Assembly: GCA_009838075.1 (NCBI GenBank)
Contig: VXSG01000096.1
Coordinates: 62,001 to 126,000 of the forward strand
Direction of reading: 5' to 3'
Source: Boseongicola sp. SB0665_bin_10
GTDB taxonomy: Bacteria > Pseudomonadota > Alphaproteobacteria > Rhodobacterales > Rhodobacteraceae
Length of the DNA: 64,000 nt
The notes under the pieces are model-generated. The model had not been told where the DNA came from, searched no databases, and saw only the letters and a program-made list of their open reading frames with translations. Position numbers and translations under genes: made by a program. Shown here piece after piece: positions 34,801 to 43,065 of this stretch (its first letter is position 1; the number at the start of each line of letters is the position of its first letter).

Positions 34801-37213
34801 TTGCGACCTTCTCGGACATGCGGAGGTGATGGCGCGGGCGGCGGCGCTGTCCGCGATCGAGGACCTGCCGACCGACATGCGCCGGACGGTGGACACGATG
34901 CTGGAGGGGCAGGAGCGCCGGATCGCGGAGGAGCGCAAGGAACGGGACCTCGCGGCGCGAGTGCGCGCCCACTGGCGCAGGTGGCCGGAGATCGGCTGGG
35001 CGGCCAGGGCGGCGGGACGGCATCCGGAGGACATGCCCGGGCACGCGGCGTGGCGGCGGGAGGGCGACGCGCTTCTGGAGGAGGCGCGCGCGATGCAGGA
35101 CGGGCCGCGGCGTCACGAACGTCCTGACCGGGAATCCGCGCCCGGGGAGGCGGGGATCAGGACGGAGGCGGCGGCGCTGGAACGCACACGCACCCTGGAC
35201 GATTCGGGACGGTTCCGGCGCGGATGGCGCGCGCTGCAGGACCGCGCCCGGCGAGACTCCATGCCGGAGCTGCACTGCGAAGGCTGGGAGGGGACCGCCC
35301 GGCTGGGAGAGAGGCTCGACGGTCAGGCGGGACTCGACGCGGACACCGGGCGTGCCGTCGCGGGGTGGCGGGATGTCCGCGACCGGCAGGAGGCGCTGGT
35401 CGGCGAGGTTCGCGCCTTGCCTGCGCGGACCGACGCCTGGGCCGGGAGGCGCGCAAGGGATCTGCCCCTCGACCCGCATGGCCGCGCCGACCCGGCGGGT
35501 CCCGCCTGCCGCGCCTGGCGGAAGGAGGGGCTGGAGACCGAACGGGAGGTCCGCGCCATGCTGGCGGACGGCAGCCCGTACCGTCCCCATCTCGACGCCA
35601 TGCCGGACGAGGCGGAGCGCGTGCGCAGGTCCCTCGCGGCGACGGGAGAAGCGCTGGCGTCGGACCGGCGTGCCGGGTTCGCGTGGCTGGCGGACGAGGT
35701 CAACAGGCAGGCGAGGTCGGCCGGGGTCCCGCCATTCCACGCCCCGCGCTTCGACGAACTCGTCGCGCTGACCGGGGAGCTTGCCCGGGATCCGGCACTC
35801 CCGGCGAGCCTCGGGAAGACCGCCCGGGCCTGGCTGGAGCACCGGTCGGAGAGCGAGGCCCTGGTCCGGGAGATCCGGGACTGGCCGGAGCGGGCCGAAG
35901 CCGAGTCCGCGCGGTTCCCCGGGCCGGACGGGAATCCGGAGGCGCTTGCGGCCTGGCGGACGCGCGCCGAGGGCGCGGCGGAGGATGGCCGGAGGATGCT
36001 GTCCGACATGGGGCCGCATGCCGCGCACTTGCGTGCGATGCCCGGGGAGCGCGACGGGCTGAAGAAAGCCGCCGACGGGCTGGACCGCCTCGTCGCGGAA
36101 TCGATGCACGAGGAGCTGCGCCGGCATGCGGACGCGGCCGAGCGCCACGCGGCGCGGACCGGCACGGTCCCGGTCGACGCACCTGCCTGGGGCGCCCTCA
36201 TGGGGCGCGTGCGGGAATTCGATGCCCGCGACGGCCTGTCGGACGGGGTGCGCCGCGACGTCGCCCGGTACCGTGAGCGGGACGAACGCTGGGGGCGGAG
36301 CCTGGTGTTCGACGCCGCCAGGCCCGCCAGGGACGAATCCGTTCCGGAACGCGACGCGGAGGACCGCCGCCTGGCCGATGACGCGCTCGTTCTCGCCTGC
36401 GCCGTCAGCGAGCGCGTCGACGCGGCGTCGCCCGTGCACCGCGACACGCTCCGGAATGACGTCGAGGCGGTCCTGCGGCTCTCTGCGGAGGCTCCGGACG
36501 TGCCCTGGGACGGGGACGGCGGGACCGACGCGGCCGCCTTCTCCGTCGCGCGCGGGAGGGCCGAGACCGAATTCCGGGTCGAGGCGGCGCGCAGGATCGA
36601 CGCCGGCGAGATCTTCGAGGCGCGGGCGCGGTTCGAAGGCGACCCGGACTTCTACAGGAAGGGCCAGGCCGACAGGTACAAGGCCGCCCTCGCCGAGGGG
36701 GTGCGGTGCCTGGAGGGCGTGGAGGCGGCGCCCTCCAGGATCGAGTCCGTCGCGGCACGCGCCGTCGTCGCGACGCGTGGGACGGAACGGCAAGAGCTGG
36801 CGCTGGCCATGGCGGAGGCGCTGGAGCGCGGGACGGTTCCCTCGGCGGAGGGGCTGCGGAAGGAGCGCGGGGCACTGCTCGCCGAGCTGCAGCGGGACGC
36901 GCCGGAGGGGGAGAGTCCGACCGGTAGGTCGCACCGCGAGTGGACGCTCCTGCGGCGCGTCTGCGCGAGCTTCACTGGCGCGGAGGTCCGGCAGATGTGC
37001 GAGGGCAAGGGGCCGGTCATGGAGCGGCTGCCCGGCGACGCGGCGAGGAAGAGGGCGAAGGCGAAGCTTCGCGCGCTGCACCGCGAGAACGTGTCCTGCG
37101 ACCCGTCGCCATGGCGCAGGCGGCAGGAGACGCTGGGGCGGGAACTCGGCCTGGTCCGGGACCAGGGGGCCGAGCACGACCGCGGAATCTACCCCGAGAT
37201 CGAGCCGTGGTGA
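31859..37213 (+). CDS. MobF-family relaxase-helicase (TraI/TrwC-like)
   Basis: 1784 residues from ATG 31,859. It nicks one strand at oriT and unwinds it during conjugation. The relaxase domain (about 1-310) has the catalytic tyrosine pair Tyr17-Tyr18 (LSYYERDGYY) and the three metal His at 154, 165 and 167 (GFRHLTS and DPQLHTHCV). The SF1 helicase domain has GHAGSGKT (501-508), LAVDEASMVD (Asp578), VGDTAQLRAVDAG and the late YCTTVHAAQGATA. The C-terminal 800 or so residues are Arg/Glu/Ala-rich and helical, with at least one internal duplication (about 1180-1265 and 1335-1410). Codon third positions are almost all G or C. A long antisense frame is an artefact of that bias. No coupling protein or mating-pair genes are nearby, so transfer would need a helper element. 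Confidence 0.93.
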   Translation: MVATVVELASATAALSYYERDGYYAKDDPEHRQASFWHGAAAGAIGLRGHVHPKRFDDLLSGVVPGTEIRLGRMREGEREHRPGWDVTFSAPKSVSLEALVAGDRRVIRAHDDAVRATLDWIEAELLETRGWDPATRRRPRVKADGMAVAGFRHLTSRNLDPQLHTHCVIANMTRTRDGAWRSVEPTRIRRSRNLIGAHYRNELARRLQAMGMATVPTMVGNVPGFEFAGYDRSFLMAFSGRRREILAHLERLGLPYTPALAQTAALHTRRRKRDRSLAELVPEWRERARALGLDRDRMALAPPRPVDTETGAISEAVTVPPPDLPDNVIRNRKRAPALPELPRGARAPRKGRRTGRPSAPARLSRDPETGPLEAVARAVAHAEERRTVIPETEIRAVALGHAPGRWTLAEIDAAVARLVREGELVETVRRGADRPFVTERAVKAERRLLALLREGRGRAVPLADEAAVAARLEGGRLTDGQRAAVRTLLLARDTVVGVQGHAGSGKTAMLREAAALAGERRILGLAPSASAARVLAREAGVEAWTLQRFLTRHGDLSDPDRLARGREEFRGAMLAVDEASMVDTARMEALLRISRTLGVARVALVGDTAQLRAVDAGQPFRLMQRAGMETAVMDEVLRQRDPALLEAVRRSREGAPGAATEILGERVREVPRGDLGAEAGRRWLALAPEERTDTAIMAPTHAIRREANAAVREGLAAEGALQGPSLVIDRLVDRRLTRAQAADIRSWEEGDTVVFHRDAYGCRQDDVCIVTAVTAAGDGKVTLATPGGERSFRPSGNSAWWCRLHDTEEIEIRAGDRIRWTRNRKAARGRPGLVNGGEADVVAVERSRVRFRDPDGRGLSLARDDVQLRHLDHAYCTTVHAAQGATARSAIAVLESAGAADQALFHVELSRASDEFLLLTDDREGLVETLEGRPGQGDGALEALGIDPERPPAIEPEIFEALVADWRELERRGEEAGRDPCDLLGHAEVMARAAALSAIEDLPTDMRRTVDTMLEGQERRIAEERKERDLAARVRAHWRRWPEIGWAARAAGRHPEDMPGHAAWRREGDALLEEARAMQDGPRRHERPDRESAPGEAGIRTEAAALERTRTLDDSGRFRRGWRALQDRARRDSMPELHCEGWEGTARLGERLDGQAGLDADTGRAVAGWRDVRDRQEALVGEVRALPARTDAWAGRRARDLPLDPHGRADPAGPACRAWRKEGLETEREVRAMLADGSPYRPHLDAMPDEAERVRRSLAATGEALASDRRAGFAWLADEVNRQARSAGVPPFHAPRFDELVALTGELARDPALPASLGKTARAWLEHRSESEALVREIRDWPERAEAESARFPGPDGNPEALAAWRTRAEGAAEDGRRMLSDMGPHAAHLRAMPGERDGLKKAADGLDRLVAESMHEELRRHADAAERHAARTGTVPVDAPAWGALMGRVREFDARDGLSDGVRRDVARYRERDERWGRSLVFDAARPARDESVPERDAEDRRLADDALVLACAVSERVDAASPVHRDTLRNDVEAVLRLSAEAPDVPWDGDGGTDAAAFSVARGRAETEFRVEAARRIDAGEIFEARARFEGDPDFYRKGQADRYKAALAEGVRCLEGVEAAPSRIESVAARAVVATRGTERQELALAMAEALERGTVPSAEGLRKERGALLAELQRDAPEGESPTGRSHREWTLLRRVCASFTGAEVRQMCEGKGPVMERLPGDAARKRAKAKLRALHRENVSCDPSPWRRRQETLGRELGLVRDQGAEHDRGIYPEIEPW

Positions 37214-37396
37214 ACGGCGGTCCGCCGACGGGAGTCCGCTGCGCAACCCGACGGTATCTAGAGAGACACTGGACCACTGCCTCGGGTCCGTTGAGCGGTC
37301 GCTTGGCGTAGACCGTCGACTGTTGAACGCTACATTCGGGGAAATCCATAAGAACTCCCACTTCCTAAGCGGTGCGGCAACCAATATCATTGGCCC

Positions 37397-40300
37397 ATGA
37401 GGGAACGAGCAGAGACCGCACCCGTTGAAACCAGGTATGCGCCGTCGCGTTTCATGCGCGACCGCCACCCCGACCTGTTCTCCGATTCGGTGTCAGAAGT
37501 GGAGCACGCGGTCGGCCGCGAAGTCTTGTCCTACCACCTCGAAACGCTCACCAACCAGAAGGACGAAACCGCATTCGAGAATTTCGCGCAGCGCCTTTGC
37601 GAGAAGTTCATCGCGCCGAACATTCGTCCTCAGACGGGTCCGGTTGGAGGGGGTGACGGCAAGACCGACGCAGAGACATTCCCCGTTTCGAGTGAAGTCT
37701 CGGCACGCTGGTACGTGCCCGACAACGACAAGGCCGGCGAGCGTAAGGCTTTCGCATTCAGCGCCAAGAAGGACTGGCGGTCGAAAATCAGGTCTGACGT
37801 CACCGCAATCGCTGGCACCAAGCGAGATTACGATCAGATCATCTGCGTCACGAACCAGTTCGTCCCCGCGAAGAAGTCGGCCGACCTGCAGGACGAGCTA
37901 ACTAAGAAATACGGCATTCCAGTCACAATTCTGGATCGCACATGGCTACTCGACCGCGTCTTCAAGCACGACAGCATGGCCATTGCCGTCGAGGAGCTTG
38001 GCGTTGGCAAGGGCACGGAGAAGCAAGCCAGGAAGCTGGGGCCAAGTGATGCCAAACGCGCGGCGGAACTGGAGGCCCTTGAGGCAAGGATCGCCGACGT
38101 TTCGCAGTATCAGGAGCAACCTGCCGCGCTGGTCGAGGATGCGCGACGTGCCGCGCTGCTCGTTCGAGGATTGGAGCATCCGAGCGCCGACGTGAACGGG
38201 CATTTTGATCGCGCACTCCGTCTCGCACGAGACAAAAAAATGGAAAAGCTCGAGCTCGCGATTGCCTACGAGTGGGCATGGACCTCTCATTTCTGGCATG
38301 AAGACCACCTTCGCACGTCTGAACTCTATGACGATGTCGAACGTCTCGCTCTCGGTTCCGACGATGCAAAAGATCTGGAGCGCCTGAGCAATTTGCTGCC
38401 CCTCATACGAATGAGTGTCCATACGGGCTCGATGGAAGCATCGAAAGGAAAGCTCAAGGACCGCACTTTTGCGCTCAAGTCCGCGCTGGAAGCTCTGGCG
38501 GAGCAGACCAATCGTCCCAACAACGCACTACATGCCGAAACCATGTTGCTGATGGTTTGCGTCTCCGAAAGAGGAGTTGAGCATCGCGACGACCCGCTCA
38601 AGGACATCTGGGTCTCGTTCACCGATGTCATCGAACGAGCCGAAGGGCTTGGGACATTCCCGTTCACCAGCATCGCAGATGCCCTCACACAAATCGGCGA
38701 GTTCATCGCTGACAGCGACGAATTCGACACGCTGTTCGAGGCTATCACCGATGCCCTCGCGTCACGCAGCGGGGAAGGCGAGGCAGCAAGGAAGAATGTG
38801 CAACGGGCGTACCAGAAGCTTGCGAAGGGATCTCCGTGCGAAGCTATCCGCTGGTTCGGCCGCGCCGTCTCGCTCCTCGTCAAGGAGGAGTACGAAGACG
38901 ACCTTGTCGACGCCTTGCTGGGCACAGGATTCGCCTTCGAAGAAGTCGGCCTTCCGTGGGCTGCCAGGAACTACACCCTCGCCGCCGTCAGTCAGGAATT
39001 CTCGGATTTCAAGAGGCATGGCAGCATTGGCGCGCTCCGGGCTTCCGTCTTGTCCAGGTTCTTTGATACCGAGTTGAAACTTGGTCGCGTTCCACAGATC
39101 CTGAGTGCGCACGAGTTGGAGTTGATCGTTCGCAACGCACAAGCGCGCACTGACGGGCAGCGTCGCCGCCTCGACCAGATGCATGCGGCGCACATGACGC
39201 AGATCGCATCGCTGCTGTTGCAAACACCCGTCGCTGAATTGGGCGACATCGCTCAATTTCCCGACGCCCTCGAAAGGCTCGCGTTGCCGATGTCACGCTG
39301 CGCTCTGCTCTACCTGATGGGCAATGAAGACATCCTGAGAACGGAAGGTTGGATGCCGGAACAAGAAACATCTGAAGGGGTAGAGACCATCATGCGAGAC
39401 TTGCGCGATTCCGGCGTGAAAGCGGACTATCCGGTTCCAGACTTCGCCCTTGGGGAAACCGTCACGCTCTCGTCCAACGTGCTCGGGTGCCGCATCGAGG
39501 TGGCCTGCACCAACAATCTTGTTTCCATCGGAATTGGCGAGGCCGTCCTTGGGTCTTTGGAAGCCTTGCTAGCGACTAGTCTCGATCATCGCATCTTTCC
39601 TCAAGTGGACCACTTGCAACTGCAGGTAGCGCCGTCCGATGACGTTGGCCTCAGCCCGGTTCTGACGTTTTCCGATGTTGAAGGCGAGCCCGTCGGTACG
39701 ATCAGGCATCGCTTGGTCATGGAACACAAGACCAAGGAAGACGTGCTGTCGTTTCCGCTTTGGATGAGGGAGGCCATTCTCGAAGTTTTCCTTCGCTTCG
39801 CAAGGCCTCAGGATGCCAAGACGTGGGGTGAGGCGCTGTTCGAAGATGAACGCGCACTGGATCGCGCACTGACGTTCTCTAACGTTCCCATCATGCTCGG
39901 TAATCTGCACGGTGATCGCGCGCAGCTTTCGCTGGCTGACTGGATCGATCCTGCCGACCCCACCTACGAAGTCAAACGCGCGGAAGCCTGGCCCCCCGCA
40001 CCAGCACACGATGCGATCAAGTCGGTTGGCAACGCAAAGCGGGAGGAAGGTCTTGCAACCAGAGATTTGCGCGATGCGGCCAAGGGCAAGCACTCGAAGA
40101 CGCGCTGGATCTCGCCCATTGATGTGCAAAAGTGGGACAAGGCGAAGTGGAACGCCACCCTCTTCATATGGTCCCCGCCCGGCTCCGACATGCCGCCGCC
40201 CCTGCTGGGTCTCGCGTACAAGAACCTTCCGGCTGCCGAAGACATCTTCAGGTCATGGCGCAAGCGGTACGGCGATGACGACGTCAAGGACGATCTCAAG

Positions 40301-40720
40301 ATCACAATCGTTCGCGGCATATCACGCGACAGTCCCGCTGCGTATGCCGTGATGATCGGTCAGAACCCGGACAATGTTCCCGTGTCGGAGGAGAATGTTT
40401 TCGAATTTGTGTCACGCTTCCATCGCATGTACCCGAATTCGACACAGAACCTTGATCAGTTCCTCGCAGACTATGCACGTCACAGTCGGTACATACTGAT
40501 TCCCGCGCACCTGCCAAACAAGCTGGAGTCGCCAAAGCCCATTTTCGATCTGCCGATAGGCAAGCATGATCTGACCGTCATCAACGCATGGGAAATAGCC
40601 GCCAACGACATGACGGCTGCAGTCTTGGGTCTGGATGAACCGCCTCTCATTCCGGCAGACCAGCCGAACGCGCCCGTCCTCGAAACGCTGGAACGGCTTA
40701 AGTCCATGCATTGCGGATAA
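37397..40720 (+). CDS. Putative PD-(D/E)xK nuclease fused to a long helical-repeat region; candidate defence protein
   Basis: 1107 residues. The first 140 residues look like an Mrr/restriction-type nuclease: FENFAQRLCE (Glu61), a glycine-rich GGGDGKTD (Asp91) and AFAFSAKKDW, where S-x-K (Ser122-Ala-Lys124) replaces the usual (E/Q)xK. The segment to about residue 200 (ICVTNQF, then GIPVTILDRTWLLDRVF) continues a sensor-like domain seen with such nucleases. From about 210 to 640 the chain is helical with TPR-like spacing (for example AYEWAWTSHFWHEDH). The last 450 residues are of mixed structure with no motif I recognise. No P-loop, TIR or protease motif is visible, so it is not a classical STAND protein. 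Composition is lower in GC than the relaxase before it. Its place between relaxase and restriction genes suggests a defence role (inferred). The start ATG has no clear ribosome-binding site. Confidence 0.55.
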   Translation: MRERAETAPVETRYAPSRFMRDRHPDLFSDSVSEVEHAVGREVLSYHLETLTNQKDETAFENFAQRLCEKFIAPNIRPQTGPVGGGDGKTDAETFPVSSEVSARWYVPDNDKAGERKAFAFSAKKDWRSKIRSDVTAIAGTKRDYDQIICVTNQFVPAKKSADLQDELTKKYGIPVTILDRTWLLDRVFKHDSMAIAVEELGVGKGTEKQARKLGPSDAKRAAELEALEARIADVSQYQEQPAALVEDARRAALLVRGLEHPSADVNGHFDRALRLARDKKMEKLELAIAYEWAWTSHFWHEDHLRTSELYDDVERLALGSDDAKDLERLSNLLPLIRMSVHTGSMEASKGKLKDRTFALKSALEALAEQTNRPNNALHAETMLLMVCVSERGVEHRDDPLKDIWVSFTDVIERAEGLGTFPFTSIADALTQIGEFIADSDEFDTLFEAITDALASRSGEGEAARKNVQRAYQKLAKGSPCEAIRWFGRAVSLLVKEEYEDDLVDALLGTGFAFEEVGLPWAARNYTLAAVSQEFSDFKRHGSIGALRASVLSRFFDTELKLGRVPQILSAHELELIVRNAQARTDGQRRRLDQMHAAHMTQIASLLLQTPVAELGDIAQFPDALERLALPMSRCALLYLMGNEDILRTEGWMPEQETSEGVETIMRDLRDSGVKADYPVPDFALGETVTLSSNVLGCRIEVACTNNLVSIGIGEAVLGSLEALLATSLDHRIFPQVDHLQLQVAPSDDVGLSPVLTFSDVEGEPVGTIRHRLVMEHKTKEDVLSFPLWMREAILEVFLRFARPQDAKTWGEALFEDERALDRALTFSNVPIMLGNLHGDRAQLSLADWIDPADPTYEVKRAEAWPPAPAHDAIKSVGNAKREEGLATRDLRDAAKGKHSKTRWISPIDVQKWDKAKWNATLFIWSPPGSDMPPPLLGLAYKNLPAAEDIFRSWRKRYGDDDVKDDLKITIVRGISRDSPAAYAVMIGQNPDNVPVSEENVFEFVSRFHRMYPNSTQNLDQFLADYARHSRYILIPAHLPNKLESPKPIFDLPIGKHDLTVINAWEIAANDMTAAVLGLDEPPLIPADQPNAPVLETLERLKSMHCG

Positions 40721-41234
40721 ATCGATGTCAGGATTGAATTGTCGTTTTGGCCGACGAAGAATTGGCAACGGTCAGCATGAGTGAGCGGTTCTGTCCAATT
40801 TCGGTCATTGCAGGGTCATTTGGCAAGTTCGTCTGGGTTGACCTCTTCGTCCGTGCCGCGCTCAAGTGGTGAATCGTCGCCACCTCCAGGATGTCGCGCC
40901 GTTGAATGACGTGTCCACGCCCCCAGATTGCGCCCCAACTCGTCGTGCACGCCTTGCTCGCGCCGATCCGAGCTCAACGCGGCAAAGTGGTCGGCCTCCG
41001 GCGCCGGATCGAACGACTGCGGCCCAACAGGGCGACGTATGAATCTCAAGTTTGAGCCAGCCTCCCAAGGGTCAGACAGCGCAAATTTCATGCCGAGCAG
41101 TCGAGCAACGTCCGCTTCGGGTACTGAAAGAGCAGGTCTTGACAAAGGGCAGTTCTCGCAAGTTGGCTTTGGATTGATTCAGACGAGCTTCGGCTGCATT
41201 CATGCAAAGCCGCTGCTCTTCAAGAGAGGCGCGC
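40721..41234. other. Intergenic region; only a doubtful minus-strand frame
   Basis: Between the nuclease-repeat gene and the type III methyltransferase. A 109-codon minus-strand frame (40,816-41,145) has fairly natural amino-acid use (for example LGMKFALSDPWEAGSNLRFI) but no recognisable family and no clear ribosome-binding site. It could be a small hypothetical gene or a relic. Confidence 0.35.
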
Positions 41235-43061
41235 ATGACAGAACTTAATTTCAAGGGCAAGGAGTTTGTCTACAACCACCATCTTGCGGTGCCGTTCAGG
41301 CCGCTGGTGCCAGAGGAGAGCAAGGGTATCGGTCCCGTGGCGCTCGACGGCAACCTGATCGTACACGGAGACAACCTGCACGCCCTCAAGGCGCTCCTGC
41401 CGCTCTATGCGGGCAAGGTGGACTGCATCTTCATCGACCCGCCTTACAACACGGGCAACGAAGGCTGGTGCTACAACGATAACGTCAATGCCCCGATGAT
41501 CCGCGAGTGGCTGGACGCTAACCCCGTAGGCGAGGACGACGGACTCCGCCACGACAAGTGGTGCGCCATGATGTGGCCGAGGCTCCGGCTGCTATACGAA
41601 CTTCTCGACGACCACGGCGTGATGTTCGTATCGATCGGTGACGACGAAGCCCATCGGCTTACAAGTATGTGCTGCGAGCTATTCGGATCGAGAAACCACG
41701 TTGCCACATTCGTTTGGCGCAAGGTCGACAGTCCCAACGACAACAAGGTCGAAATTACGCCGGACCATGAATACGTGCTTTGCTTCGCTCGTGACATTGA
41801 TTCTGCACGGTTTTCCCGCATGGCCGCGCCTGGCATCCTGAAGGCTTACACTCGTCGAGATTCCAATGGCCGTATGTACAGGGATCGACTCCTAAAGAAA
41901 AATGGGAGAAATAGCCTTCGCCGCGACCGACCAACCATGTGGTTCCCCCTGGAAGATCCCGACGGGAGCAGTGTTTTTCCTATTCACGACAACGGTGAAG
42001 AGGCGTGTTGGTCAATGGGACTGAAAGGCGTCGAGCGTCACGAGAGTGCTGGAACGCTCATCTGGAAACGGGTGACAAAGCTAGGGCGCGAGGTATGGGA
42101 ACCGTACACTAGGGAGTATGCGCCCCAAGACAACCCGACACGCCCCTATCCTACGATCTGGTCGGACGTTGATACGATGCGACAGGCCAAGGCAATGCTG
42201 CGACGTATCTTCGTGACCGCGGACCTTTTTAATACCCCAAAGACCGTAAGTCTTGTTCGTCGAATCATTGAGATGTGTACAGGACCGGAGGCAATCATCC
42301 TCGATTCATTCGCTGGTTCCGGAACTACAGCCCACGCCGTGCTTGAGTCCAACATACGCGAAGGGGCCAACAGACGCTTTATCCTGGTGGAGATGGAAGA
42401 CTATGCAGACAGGCTAACTGCAGAGAGGGTGCGCCGTGTGATCAACGGATATGCTTTCCGGGGCACGCAGCGCACCGAGCTTCTCCGCGAAAAGCTGACG
42501 TGGACCAAACTCAAACAGGGGCAAAAGCTCCGCGAATCCGTTGACGGGATCGAAAACCTGCACGGCCACGAATACGACGCCATCAAGAAGACCGTGAAGG
42601 ACGGCGAGCTGATCGTCACGGGAGAGAAGGCTGTCGAGGAACGAGCTGAGGGTCTGGGCGGGAGCTTCACCTACTGCACGCTCGGCGATCCGGTGGAGCT
42701 GGACAGGGTGCTCCGAGGCGAGACGCTGCCGACCTATGACGCGATCGGCTCCGTTCTCTTTCACATGGCGACCGCCCGAGCCCTCGATCCGAACGTCATG
42801 CGCGAGAGCGAATTCCATCTCGGGGCGACGGAAGGTCAGCATGTCTGGTTGATCTACAGGCCCGATCTGGACTGGCTGAAGTCCCCGGAAGCAGCGTTGA
42901 CCCTCAAGCGGGCCAAGGAATTCGCAGAGACGGATCCGGAGGCACGGCACCTTGTCTTCGCTCCGGCAAGGTATGTCAGCCAGAAGATGCTGGCCGAGCA
43001 GAACATCCCGGTTGAATTCGTCCCCTTGCCCTTCGCCCTCTATCGCATCGACCGGAGTTGA
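41235..43061 (+). CDS. mod: Type III restriction-modification methyltransferase (Mod)
   Basis: 608 residues from ATG 41,235. A beta-class adenine-N6 DNA methyltransferase: catalytic DPPYNTG (68-74) comes before the AdoMet-binding DSFAGSGTTAHAV (Phe359 onward). The segment between them (about 120-330) would be the target-recognition region. In type III enzymes Mod sets specificity and, alone, methylates one strand of an asymmetric site. The res gene begins 4 bases after the stop with its ribosome-binding site inside the end of mod, so the two are coupled. Confidence 0.93.
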   Translation: MTELNFKGKEFVYNHHLAVPFRPLVPEESKGIGPVALDGNLIVHGDNLHALKALLPLYAGKVDCIFIDPPYNTGNEGWCYNDNVNAPMIREWLDANPVGEDDGLRHDKWCAMMWPRLRLLYELLDDHGVMFVSIGDDEAHRLTSMCCELFGSRNHVATFVWRKVDSPNDNKVEITPDHEYVLCFARDIDSARFSRMAAPGILKAYTRRDSNGRMYRDRLLKKNGRNSLRRDRPTMWFPLEDPDGSSVFPIHDNGEEACWSMGLKGVERHESAGTLIWKRVTKLGREVWEPYTREYAPQDNPTRPYPTIWSDVDTMRQAKAMLRRIFVTADLFNTPKTVSLVRRIIEMCTGPEAIILDSFAGSGTTAHAVLESNIREGANRRFILVEMEDYADRLTAERVRRVINGYAFRGTQRTELLREKLTWTKLKQGQKLRESVDGIENLHGHEYDAIKKTVKDGELIVTGEKAVEERAEGLGGSFTYCTLGDPVELDRVLRGETLPTYDAIGSVLFHMATARALDPNVMRESEFHLGATEGQHVWLIYRPDLDWLKSPEAALTLKRAKEFAETDPEARHLVFAPARYVSQKMLAEQNIPVEFVPLPFALYRIDRS

Positions 43062-43065
43062 TCCC

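Noticed and set aside
30698-37468. A 2256-codon open frame on the minus strand opposite the relaxase
   Set aside because: It is antisense to a gene with intact relaxase and helicase motifs. The extreme third-position GC bias removes stop codons on the opposite strand. Its product is Arg/Pro/His-rich with no recognisable domain.
37980-38045. GVGKGT in the 1107-residue protein as a possible P-loop
   Set aside because: The spacing does not fit GxxxxGK(S/T), no hydrophobic strand of the expected kind precedes it, and no Walker B partner follows.
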